Part shown: positions 35,134-46,190 of the stretch, piece after piece
Layout: every line of letters starts with the position of its first letter
Numbering within the stretch: position 1 is the first letter of the stretch
Assembly (NCBI GenBank): GCA_963921425.1
Contig: OY992839.1
Location: 14,053,409-14,117,408 of the forward strand
DNA length: 64,000 nucleotides
Reading direction: 5' to 3'
DNA from: Dryas octopetala
Lineage: Eukaryota; Streptophyta; Magnoliopsida; Rosales; Rosaceae
Made by a program: the position numbers and the translations under genes
Notes under the pieces: model-generated
Told to the model about the DNA's origin: nothing
The model's input: only the letters and a program-made list of their open reading frames with translations
Databases searched by the model: none

Positions 35134-38100
35134 ATGGGGTTTAACAAAATGGGTTTGGTCTTCACTTTTGTAGGGTTTATGTTCCTTGATGGTTTGCTCC
35201 TTTGCAAGGCTATCCGTTATTATGATTTTGTCGTAAGTGTGCTTGCTATATGCATTACTCTCTAACATAAGAGCATGCATGACTGCTTAAATTTAAAGAT
35301 GGAATGTGCTGCAAGATGCGTGTGCATGCCCGGATTTTTTTATATTATTTTATATTTTATATTGTTTTTATATATGAACATTGTGCATGGATTTTTATTG
35401 GGTATTAATTCGTTGTGCTTGTTGGGGTTTGTATGTATGATATTTTCTGCAGCTAAAAGAAACAAATTTTACAAGGCTGTGCAGCACAAAGAGCATCTTA
35501 ACTGTGAATGGTAGCTTTCCAGGGCCAACCCTTCATGTTCATAAAGGAGATACCATTTATGTCAATGTCCATAATCAAGGATTGTACGGTGTCACCATTC
35601 ATTGGTAAACCCCGCAATTGTTTTTATGTTTGGTACACGGGGTATGTCTTGTTTTTAGCTTTGTCTTGTTCATTCAACATTTTGCTTTGTCTTGTTCAAT
35701 TATTGAAGGCACGGAGTGAAGCAGCCAAGAAATCCTTGGTCGGATGGACCCGAGAACATAACTCAGTGCCCAATTCAACCCGGAAACAATTTTACTTACG
35801 AGGTTATATTTTCTACTGAAGAAGGAACACTATGGTGGCATGCCCACAGTGATTGGACACGCGCCACCGTCCATGGTGCTATCGTTATTTTTCCGGCGAA
35901 TGGCACAACTTATCCATTTCCAACGCCTGATGTAGAAGAAACCATTATTTTAGGTACGTTAATTTTTTTTTTAAAGATTTTTATCATAAAGAGTCCTTCA
36001 AGTTTCATCAAAATATAAAACATAATAATCAAATTGAAGTTAGGAATACCAAATATGATTTCAAGTGAAAATATAAGAACAAAAAGTGTAATTTACCTTA
36101 GAAAGGAAAAGTAACAAATTTTTTTTTTGGCGAAGAGTAATTAGTTGGAATGTGCACATATGCATTTTGGAGCTCTCTAATTTATGCCCATCTTTATCAT
36201 ATTTGCTGAAGCAAACCTAAAGGAAGAATCTTGATGTCCCTTTTACATTCTTCTATATTGCGAAAACATACAAAACCGAAACCAATTATGAAGCAACAAA
36301 AATGTTCACATCGGTGCTGCAGTCGTATATAGTACTATTAAATAGATTTATGCTAGCTAGGCCTGCCTAGACTACTTTAAAGTACTTGTACATGCACATA
36401 TATGCATCGATATTTCTTATCTTAATAATTATTATATCATGTTGTGGCAGCATCATGGTTTAAAGGGGATATCAAGGAACTAATAGATGAGGCCCTCACA
36501 ACTGGTGGTGATCCAAACGTGTCCGATGCCTTCACAATCAATGGACAGCCCGGAGATTTATACAGTTGTTCCAATGGTACATAAAATAAATTAAAACAAT
36601 TATTTATTTATTTATTTATAATGTTACTATCATGCATATAAATTAGTCAAAAAGCAATGGATAGGTAGTGCATGTTTTTCTAACAAGCTAGAGTACTTTT
36701 TTTTTTTTTTTTTTTTTATTGAAGTACTTTGACACAAAGGTTGAGTACGTAACACTTTAATTATTTAATTACAATGCGCGTAATGTAGCAAGACTTCTGC
36801 ATATATGTATATATATATATATATATATATGTGAAATATAGATAAATTATAGGCTTGCAAAGGGAAATATAATAGTACAATAGATTTATCAGCTTTGTTG
36901 GCAATTGACATATATGCGGTGAGTTTCTAGAACATGTAATAGTACTCAATAAATATCTAAGGAAAAAGAAGATTCAATTAGTATTATTCAGGTTTCACGT
37001 CTAACTTTATCACTAAGAACCTAACTCTTGTTAATTTGTTCAATGTTTATGTCAATGATCAAGTCAATGTTTTCATTCCAGAAAGCCAAAAAAATAAGAT
37101 TAAGTTGATGTTCATTTCGTACTTGTTGTTTTTCTTTCGTTACATATATGCTTTGTAAGATAACCAAATCCTTAACCTATCTCATATATGTTTATCTGTC
37201 TTAAAATATTAATTTTTCACCACTTAATGAAACATAATTTCATAAGAAGAAAGAAAAATCAAGACTATTATTAATAAAAGAGGAAAATGTTACATCTAAT
37301 GTTTGAAAGGAGTACGTAAAATGCTACGAACTCCAAAATAAATTTAAAATTTTGGATTATATATATCAATTGAGATGAAAATGTTTAGTTTCTTAATATT
37401 ATATGCAACATTATTTTGTTGGTGGCTAAAATTTTAGAGAAGTTTTGGTAGTATTTCTTTCTTCTTTTTATTTTTTATTTTTTTTTTATTAATTTTATGG
37501 AAAGGCTAGTGCCCAAATTAATTAATAGAATTCATATGAATATGAACATCTTTTTGTAGTATTTCTATCTTGATAAAAAAATGTTTTTTTTTTTTTTTCT
37601 AGAAAAATGGGTGGGACATATTTTGATTGCATCATGGAAATTGGAAATTTTAGTGCTACTATTTGCACACCTAATTTCCTCTCTTTACACACCCTCTCCT
37701 TTTTAAATTTGAAATTACAAATTTATCCCAAAATGAAAAGACTATAAAGGACAAAAAAAAAAAAAAAAAACAGAACCCCAAGGTGGACCTCCGGCACTCC
37801 CTTTCTCTTTCTCTCTCTTTTCGCCCCACCTCCATTTCTCTCTCCCACATCTCCCTCTCTCTCTCTCTCTCTTCTCTGCCTTTTTGTCACTTCTCTTCTC
37901 TCCTTTGTCTATTCTCTCTCCGATCTGCTGCAGAGGCTTGCGACCTTGTCGGCCTCCCCATCGGTCGTTGTCGTCGTCGACCAGTGTGGAGGCCAGCAAG
38001 GTCGCCAGCCTCTGTTGCAGATATGAGAGAGAAATAGACAAAGGAGAGAAAATAGGTGAGAGGCAAAGAAGAAAGAGAGAAAGAAACAGAAGGAAGGAGA

Positions 38101-40573
38101 GAGAGAGGGGGAGAGAAAGGGGAAGGGAGACCGGCCGGTCTCCGTCGATAGTGGATGAATTACTCTTCACTGACGCTTCCTAGATTTTTTATTTTTTTTT
38201 TGGAAAAATTTTAGCTAAATGATTTCAACTATACCTCATGTCTCTATTCAGGACATGAGTTTCACTTTGTGTCAACTGAAGACTGAAATTTTTATTTTAT
38301 GTCAATTAAGGACCTTTTTTTTTCTCAACTTTGGCTTCACATTAGACTCATTAAACCTCCATCAAATTATGCATCTCCTCTTTACAACAATATATATTTA
38401 CATCACCTTAATCGGAGCTCTACAAATTCAGATAATCGGCCTCAAACTAAGGTACCTGAAACTATCCAATTTTTCAGATATTTTCCTAGAGATCTGATTG
38501 TACAGTTTCGAGTACTTTACTTTGAGGCCGATTATCTAGAGATGTAAATGTTCGATTGGAGTGATCTTTATATGGTTGTAGAGATGAAATGCATAGCTTT
38601 AAACTCAATATAAGTTTGCTGAGTTTGGTAGAGGGTTTGATGGGTTTAATGTCAGGACAAAATTGAGATAAAAACTGAAAAAAAAAAAAAAAAGAGGGTC
38701 TTTAATTGATACAAATTGAAAGTTTCAGTCCTCAGTTGACACAAAGTGAAATTCATATCCTAAATAGAAATATGAGGTATAGTTCGAGTCCATTAGCTAA
38801 ATTTTTTTTTTTTTTAACCAAGGGACCCTTCCTACATATTAATTCTAGCAAACATACTTATGAGGACCACCCCTAGCTATTTGTCTCGATTTTGGTTGAA
38901 AATAGATTCTTTGTTATACTTGTCTTGAACTTAATAAATTGCAAGAATTGCGAGTTTATGAATATGACAGTATTAATCACGTACTTAAAAGATATTATAA
39001 ATAAATCATTATTAAAACGAGAAAATAAAATTAAACTCAGTAATGATTTGAATCTCATTTTGATTATGCATGCATCTTATAAATGATTTCATATTGCAGA
39101 AACGATGTACCGTTTGTTGGTTGATTACGGAAAGACCTATCTTCTCCGCATAATCAACGCAGTGATGAACGAGGAAACATTTTTCGGCATTGCCAATCAC
39201 AACCTCACAGTCGTCACTCAAGATGCGGCATATATAAAGCCCATAACCACCTCCTACATCGTCATAACTCCAGGCCAAACAATGGACGTCCTGGTCACCA
39301 CAAACCAGACTCTCAGCCATTACTACATGGCCTCCACTCCTTTTGTTGATGGCGATGTTGACTTCAACAACAGCACCACCAGTGCAATACTTCAATACAC
39401 AGGCAACTATAGCACCCCATCAACCATACCCTTTCCAAATCTTCCTAGTTACAATGATGAGACAGCTGCTTCAAACTTCACCAAACTTGTAAGGGCTTTG
39501 GCAAGCGAGGAACACCCTATTGTCGTCCCAACAAACATCACAACACAGTTGTTCATCACTGTCTCAGTGAATGAAGTTGTTTGTGCCAATTCTTCATGTG
39601 CTGGGCCTGAGGGAAATAGGCTTTCTGCGGGCTTGAACAATATTAGTTTCGTGACCCCAGCTACTGATATTCTGCAAGCATATTATACGTATGTATGATT
39701 AATTTTCGAGTAATGTTATTGAAATCATTTCAACTGACCATCTTGTGGAATGTCTTTTTTTAGGGGGTTGGAGGGAGTTTACAACGACAGTTTCCCAGAC
39801 AGGCCGCCTTATGTTTTCAACTACACAGGAGACGTGGGAAACAACACATTATATCCAACCCTAGCCACAAAGGTTAGGTTTATCGAATATGGTGAAGAGG
39901 TTGAAATCATCTTCCAAGGGACCAACATCCTTGCCCCTGAGAACCATCCTATGCATCTCCATGGGTTCAGCTTCTATTTGGTGGGAACAGGTTCTGGGAA
40001 TTTTGACAATACAACTTCGCCCAACACCTACAATTTGGTTGATCCACCAGAAATAAACACACTTGGACTTCCAAAGAATGGATGGGTTGTTATTAGATTC
40101 GTTGCTGATAATCCTGGTACGTACATTCTATATATAATATATAAAAAAGTAATATTTTATTACTAGACAGTCCAATAATATAACTATGCATCTTATATAT
40201 GTTATTAGACTTAATCTAAATGCTGATTATATTTGATTGTTGACTAATATGGTAACATAAGCATTTTATGTTATTGATCAGAACATGTGTCAATTAAGAG
40301 AATACTTACATATATTGGTACCTAATTGATGCAATTGATGTACATCTCATTTGTGCTATGCAATTAATTAGGTACATTTTTTAAGGGCGACAATGCTAGT
40401 TAACTAAATGAATTGGTTAATGATCATTTTCAGGAGTATGGTTCATGCACTGTCATTTGGAAAGACATTCCAGTTGGGGAATGAACACGGTGTTCATAGT
40501 GGCGAATGGAAAGACCAATGAAACAACTATGCTCCCACCACCTGCTAACATGCCTTCTTGTTCCAACTCTTAA
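35134..40573 (+). CDS. Laccase (multicopper oxidase), copy 1
   Basis: Seven exons: 35134-35232, 35453-35604, 35709-35953, 36451-36576, 39100-39688, 39764-40116 and 40434-40573, encoding 567 residues. All introns are GT-AG and all phases join. The protein would be a secreted p-diphenol:oxygen oxidoreductase (EC 1.10.3.2) acting in the apoplast on monolignols or other phenolics. An N-terminal hydrophobic signal peptide (about residues 7-25) is followed by three cupredoxin domains. Copper ligands are visible in all four signature motifs: HWHG (83-86), WWHAH (126-130), HPMHLHG (465-471) and [12 protein letters not shown] (527-538), with type-1 Cys528 and axial Met538. Many NxT/NxS sites are present, as in the family. 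The 152- and 245-bp exons are typical for plant laccases, but the usual large fifth exon is split by a 75-bp intron (39689-39763). Intron 4 (2.5 kb) holds two foldback elements. The C-terminus suggests the LAC14/15-like group, which is tentative. Confidence 0.95.
37652..38154. mobile_element. TIR element in laccase 1 intron 4, right end deleted
   Basis: The left end AGTGCTACTATTTGCACACC matches the Pack-type element at 9831. The inside is CT-rich then GA-rich, with a central palindrome (about 37926-37958 against 37996-38030). Compared with copy 2 the sequence breaks at GATAGTGG (38154) and resumes in flanking intron at ATGAATTACTC, so about 430 bp, including the right TIR and flank, have been lost. 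The proline/serine-rich frames predicted here are artefacts of the CT repeats. Confidence 0.8.
38207..38805. mobile_element. Foldback MITE in laccase 1 intron 4
   Basis: Inverted repeat of about 0.6 kb. The left arm runs AATTTTAGCTAAATGATTTC and on through ACTATACCTCATG and TTTCACTTTGTGTCAACTGA. The right arm is the imperfect complement ending TTAGCTAAATT. Near the centre GATAATCGGCCTCAAA faces TTTGAGGCCGATTATC. It is also present in copy 2 (52512-53112). Confidence 0.75.
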
Positions 40574-41042
40574 ATTTGATTTGTACTTTTTTTTCCATCT
40601 CAATATATATTTAGGCTTGATTTGTAAGAATAATGTAAGCCTCCAAATTCTTGTTATGATAAATTATTTTGGCAAGAAAATTAGCTGACAATTTTTTTTC
40701 ACTTTCTTTAGATTTAGTCTAGTTCCGAATTTGTATTAGATTATTGTCATGTATCCCCTAAAAGGTTAATTAAAACAATAAAATCCAACGTCAGTAGATT
40801 AATAGATTGGAATAGATTGGAATGGAAACATTAATCCTACACCTCGTTGCAACATAAAACTACATAGTGGATAGAATAATAGTTTAAATTAAATAAATCA
40901 TTTAAATTAGAGAATAAAAAAAAGAAGAATTTCTTCGATTTTCTCAGCAACTAAACAATTACGCAAACCATCACAAAAATTAAAAATAGAGAAAATTCGA
41001 TAAAGTTTCTTTAGGACTCTCATCAATGCCGCTGGCTCCGGT

Positions 41043-41682
41043 GTCTTGAAGATTGCAAATCCAGCTGTCGATTGCATCCAAAAATTGCGTATGACTACTT
41101 GCGTTGTGACGCTAATGCTTCAGATGGTAGTAACGAGGCGAAATTGCTCACAATTTGATGGAGCTACTAGTGTTGAAGACATCGTCGATTTCACTGCAAA
41201 TTCACTAATCAAATTGCTTTATTCAAATCACGCCTAAATAGAGAAGCACGAAGACGATGGTGACGGTCAGAGATGCGAGAGCTTGCCGGAGATTGGAGTT
41301 GGCCAGAGATCGGAGTTTGTTCAAGGTCGCAAGGCTGGGATGAAGGAGAATTTAACTTGGGCTGGACTATGTTGTATTAGATCTTTTTTAATCCAAAGTC
41401 ATAAGTATGGGCCAAATATGGGAGAATGATTAATTATCCTACTCCCACTCCTTATTCTGCCCAACAAACTTGTCCAAAATGCATAGCCCAAGAGTCCATC
41501 AATGCATGTATGAACATTTCAATTTACAATTTAAATTATAGTCGAATTTGAGCCAAGTCTTGAAGATCGCAAATCTAGTTGTCGATTGCATCCAGAAATT
41601 GCATATGGCTATTTGCGTTGTGATGCTGATGCTTCAGATGGTAGTATCGAGGTGAAATTGCTCACGATTTGATGGAGGTACT
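41043..41682. repeat. Tandem 0.5-kb module downstream of laccase 1
   Basis: A module starting GTCTTGAAGATTGCAAATCC at 41043 starts again at about 41556 (period about 513 bp). The second copy is interrupted after 126 bp by the element at 41683. The module has an open stretch of about 60 residues, also found in copy 2, that I cannot assign to any family. Confidence 0.75.
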
Positions 41683-43585
41683 TGTAACACCCTGGATTTT
41701 TCAATCTTATCGTGTGTTGACACGTGTTTTTCAAATTTCTTTTGTATTTAGAAGCTTAAGGTTTATTAAAGGAAATGAAGTTTCCTTTATCTTTTGGGTA
41801 ACTAACTTGTATTAATTAGAGGTTTAATTCCTTTATCTAATACCGTTGGATCTATGAGGAACCGGTCCAAGCCAAACCAGGTCAATTTGACCCACGTGTT
41901 TCGCATCCGGGTGAACCCGCCCATTTCGTCTCACATAACTTGCAACCCGTGGGTTTTCTCTTGACCCAGTTCGGATTTTAAGCCTAGTTTGTGCATTTTT
42001 AGTGTATTTTGTCTCACATTGGAGACACAAAACTTCTTACAACCCTCTTGTGCCTATAAATAAAGACGCTTGTCCCTCATTTTCACTTGCACCACCTAGT
42101 GAAGTTCCTTGATTTTTTGGGAGTCTCTCTAAAAAGTGACATATCAAAAGAGAAGAAAATTTTCATAATCTAAAAGTTTTGGAGTGCAAGGAGGAGTCTA
42201 GCTTTGGAGGTCTACAACCGGGTAAGTATTTTAATATTTATGCTTTATTTATTTATTTTTAGGATTTAATTTTAGGATGCAAGTTTAGGTTAATTAAGTA
42301 GGATTTATTTATTAATTAAGCATGCCTACCTTTATTTTTGGAGATTTAATTATTTAATTAAAGGATATTAGCATGCTAGTATTAGTAAGTTTTTATTACA
42401 GAGATTAAGTTGGATTAATCTAAAATTATTTTGAGGAATTGCTTTGAGGTAAAGCAAATAGTTAAGTGGTTTGACTTTAAGATAAAACTTGAAACTTGTA
42501 AACCCTTAAGTAACTTATAAAGAGTAAAGTTTAGTCCACTCAGGACTAGTGACTAGCGACGTGTGACTAAAGGAAAGTGTAACGCTCCGAACCTCGGGCC
42601 CATAAAAACATTGAAACATTAACCTTTTAAATCTGTTTTCTCTTTCCTTTGAGCCATGCACATAAATAAAAATAAATAAATTTATTTCAAATAAAACATT
42701 TATGTAAAACCTCTGTATCATTCCAATTTTATCGGATGGCCGCAAGCATGACACGCATAAATCGATAAATGGTCTAAATTTTGGCTCAAAGGAAAGATAA
42801 AATAGATTTAAAAGGTTGATATTTCAGTGTTTTTAAGGGCCTGAAGTTCGAGGCGTTACAGAAAGGTCATACCGTCTTTTTTTATTGTTAATCGTCCTTA
42901 ACTTAGAATTTGTTCTATTTTGTCGATTTTGTTTCTATCGAATTACCCAGTTGTCGAGTTGTTAAGAAGTTAAGGTTGTCGTATTGTCTAGTTACGAGGA
43001 TTTGCCAAGATAGGACTGTGCACGAATGTGGAGGGCTTGCAGAAGAGAATATTTGAAGAACATTGTATTCCAGGTAGGGGGATTTATCCTACATTCCTGA
43101 CTATGGACTTTGTGTGTGTATGTGTAGTTTTTAAACTGTTATAACATTCTATTATGTTTATTGTGTTTGGTCTGAGAGTAAGGGTAGCCTCGTCGGTGAC
43201 CTTGGGTTCAAATCCTTAAACACTCTAGAAGAATTGATCACTTACGTTATGGAGTACTTAGCCAAGTTATTACATGTGACGTATACTTGTCGAAGACAGA
43301 GCTCATAACTGATCCGGTGGCAGGCGATACAGTTTCTCAATTGCGAGTTCCTATCTCTGTTTACCAGGGCACTCTCGTTACGGTAGCTGTCTTTTGCAAC
43401 TGACATCATAGTTGTACCTAATGTGTATCGACCATCTGAGTTATTGTTATTTATGGGTTTTTTGCATGTTTGCCATATACTGCTGCAGCTGATGTGTTAA
43501 AATGATTTTGTGAAAATGTTTTGGGATTTTAGAAATCAATCTTTCACAGAGAAATGTTATTAAAAGGTTTTCAAACCCAGTAGGG
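41683..43585 (+). mobile_element. TG...CA element, truncated copy at duplication end
   Basis: Begins TGTAACACCCTGG directly after GTACT and matches the first 1.9 kb of the element at 56082-61762. It contains a TATAAATA-like promoter segment near 42055 and the nested MITE at 42578. It ends where the segmental duplication ends. No coding sequence. Confidence 0.8.
42578..42860. mobile_element. Nested foldback MITE with TGTAACGC termini
   Basis: A 283-bp element. It starts TGTAACGCTCCGAACCTCGG and ends with the complement finishing GCGTTACA, with arms of about 78 bp. It is flanked by GAAAG on both sides (42573-42577 and 42861-42865). It is present in copy 2 at 56976-57263, so the insertion predates the duplication. 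Confidence 0.85.
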
Positions 43586-44375
43586 ACAAGTATGTGGTCA
43601 CTTGTCGTTCTGCTCGGACTTTTTTGTGTGAATAAAGTTCCCAACCAAGAAGTACCTTTTGCTCGGAAACTTGGGGGACTTCTGTTCGTACTACTTTTCC
43701 TTTTAGCATAACGAAAAGTCACATAAGACTTAGCATCATGTCGTTTGGGCTCCTAGGCTCCGACCTCCTAGCTAGGCCCAAAGGCTAAGCCTTTCCTAGG
43801 CTCCTGGGCCCCTAGGCTCTGACCTCCTAGGCCCAAGGACTAAAGCCCTTCTTAGGCTCCTAGGCCCTGATCTCATAGGCTCCAGCCTCCTAGGCTTCAA
43901 CCTTTTAGGCTCCGGCCTCCCAAGCTCTAGCCTCCTAGGTCCGACCCGTGTTAACTCATTCGGATCCCCGAAACGGGTGACACGTGGCACTCCCACAATG
44001 CAAGTTATCATAGGGGACACGTGTCATCATCAAATTGGTTAACACCCTTCAAAAAGTACTATAAATGAGTACTTTCTTGTCAGAAAAGGACAATTCAATC
44101 ATTATTATACTATTCACTCACTCTGCTAAAATATTCTCATAACACTGACTTGAGCATTAGAGGAGGTTTGGCCGGTACCACACTAGTGCCCTTCCAGCTA
44201 ACTTTTGTGTGTTTGCGCATGGTGCTTTGGATATTACATTTTCACCTCTACTCACTAGTCAGACTCAGCTACCCGATCCTACCCCACTTCGACGTGTCAT
44301 GCTCTCAGTAGGAGGTCAACGGGTCCACATGATTTGACTCGATGTTGAGTGCTCTACCATTTTTGAGCATCAACA
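43586..44375 (+). mobile_element. LTR fragment at the junction between the two duplicated copies
   Basis: Unrelated to either duplicated copy. It shows features of a plant Ty3/gypsy-type LTR: a GCTCGGAAACTTGGGGGACT segment, a TATAAATG box at about 44060, the segment GACTTGAGCATTAGAGGAGG, and an end in CATCAACA at 44375. The start is cut at 43586. A CCTAGGCTCC-type minisatellite occupies about 43745-43945. The LTR assignment rests on general features and not on a paired LTR. Confidence 0.6.
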
Positions 44376-45740
44376 ATCGTAAATTATAATAAGACTATAC
44401 CCTTATGTTTATCCTATCAATAAAACAAAATTTCATAGTTAGAAATCTTATTATGGAAAATTCCACTATTTTTATATAGACACCTAGATTATGCGAACGT
44501 GTTTTAACTCTTAAGCATTGGGGAGTTCACAATTCTTCTATTATCATATAAATTCTTACTCTTAAATTTATTTGCATGACATGGACTACTTTACTATATA
44601 TGTGTCCCTTATTATGTTGGAGTGGGTTAAAATGGTACTTTGTCAAACACAGGTGTGTTGCATTCCTTTTTTTTTTTTTGGTCTGAAGGTGTGTTGCATT
44701 TATAAAGCCCTCTATTATGCAAACGTATAGTTCACGGGTCCATATAGCTTGACAGACTAGCTAGCACTAGCAGCGCTAAATGTACTAAAAGGGAATTTGT
44801 TAAAAAAACCTTGAACCACATGGATCTTCGGGAAAACAGAGGGCACAAACACGATACAATCATTTATGCATTTTTCCTGTTGAGCAGATGAAATAATATC
44901 TATCACGTTGATCAGAATGCATGTTTTTCCACCATATAAAAATTAACCTTATCATCACAAATCTATAAATAGTGCAGGATGAAAATGCGCAATGATAGAC
45001 ACAGTATTCGAGTACTGACCATCAAATACTGACCATAAAAGTTCGGATGTTGTAAAGAATTAACTACTGAACATTGTCTTTTATCTTATCTTAATCTTGC
45101 GTCTTCTATCCAAATATCCTTAATTACGAACAGAATATGATTGAAAATTAATAGTTTTTTATACAATATATAATAATCATCACGTTGATTAAAAAATAAA
45201 AAAGGGCCTTCTTTCATGCATGTTGGTGCTACACGTAATTTGACCACAAAAAGTCTATTTAATTAAAGTGCCCTTGCAATTATTGAGTAGAAGAAGTGCA
45301 GAACTGTAGAAGAAATAAAAAGAATAATTGTATATTAAAGTGCCCTTAGGAATTAATTTTTGGGTTCCCTGTACAAATGTGGTATATGAGAAAATTTAGG
45401 TTGGATGCATATGCCATGCGCGTGATTATTATCATGCTAATATATATATATTATGGGTTTAGCCACTCAGAAGAAGGAAGTTATGTGTTAAAATATTATC
45501 ACCCCAATACACAACATGCTTTGAAAATGCAAAAACATAAGTTTAATATATTATTAAAAATTTTTAAATAATAACCTATAATTTTAAATAATCTTTGAGA
45601 AAACCACGTTAGAATTGGGAACTACATGTGTATAAATTTTTTTGGTGTGACTGTAACATCGCTATTTTTTTATTATTAATCCACGGTGTTACAATAAATG
45701 GGTGGCATATTTATACTTTTAGGGTATATATAGTATTAAG

Positions 45741-46190
45741 AGAAATGTTAGCTACATTCTAATTTGACTTTCTCTCTTAAGGGAATAGTATTTTCATGAA
45801 AACAATGCGATATAATCATTCCGCAGTGTATTCTTATAATAAAAAAATTTCATATTTTAGATCGCCCTTTAAAAATTATCTCGATTTGCAAACAATTAAC
45901 CAAATCGAAATTTTTTTTTGTCACGTATGCATGTACATTGATTCACAATTAACCGTTGTCAAAATATATATCTGTTATCAAATAAACATATAGTTTTGGT
46001 AACAGTTAGAGCCGTATTCTTTTTATTTAATAACAATGAAAGGATCAAATGAATTTTAATATGATTGATTTTATGCAGAGATGATACTTAAAAAGTGATC
46101 AAAAAAATGAATGATTATGATTACATGAATACACTAAGAAATGAAAAGTATAAGAAAGAAGGTAGAAAGGAGAAAGTAGTTGTCATTTCT
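45741..46190. mobile_element. Foldback MITE upstream of laccase 2
   Basis: Counterpart of 29640-30095, with the same AGAAATGTTA start and imperfect complementary end. An AAT microsatellite follows at about 46204-46222. Confidence 0.65.

Larger units (their letters stand above)
27464..43585 (+). repeat. Tandem segmental duplication, copy 1 (16.1 kb)
   Basis: Near-identical to 44379-57990 from the shared start GTAAATTATAATAAGAC to the shared end TTTTCAAACCYAGYAGGG. It contains upstream spacer with MITEs, one laccase gene, a tandem 0.5-kb module and the first 1.9 kb of a TG...CA element. It is longer than copy 2 mainly because of blocks 28270-29110, 30980-31173 (MITE), about 31455-32395 and 33007-34127 (Mutator-like) that copy 2 lacks. 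From 27464 to 34950 I see no protein gene. The two small frames near 30535 and 32480 that recur in copy 2 have no recognisable features. Confidence 0.95.

Noticed and set aside
37742-38183. Long Arg/Ser/Leu-rich frames in laccase 1 intron 4
   Set aside because: They come from TCTC/GAGA arms of the foldback element and are not kept as the same protein in copy 2.
39012-39395. Antisense open frame of 127 residues over laccase exon 5, conserved in copy 2 (53328-53711)
   Set aside because: It is the complement of a strongly conserved coding exon and of recently duplicated DNA, so conservation is expected. It has no domain features or splice context.
41046-41237. 63-residue frame in the downstream module, repeated at 55445-55636
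   Set aside because: It is conserved only because the module was recently duplicated. It has no start context, no domain and is not continuous in the third copy near 61763.
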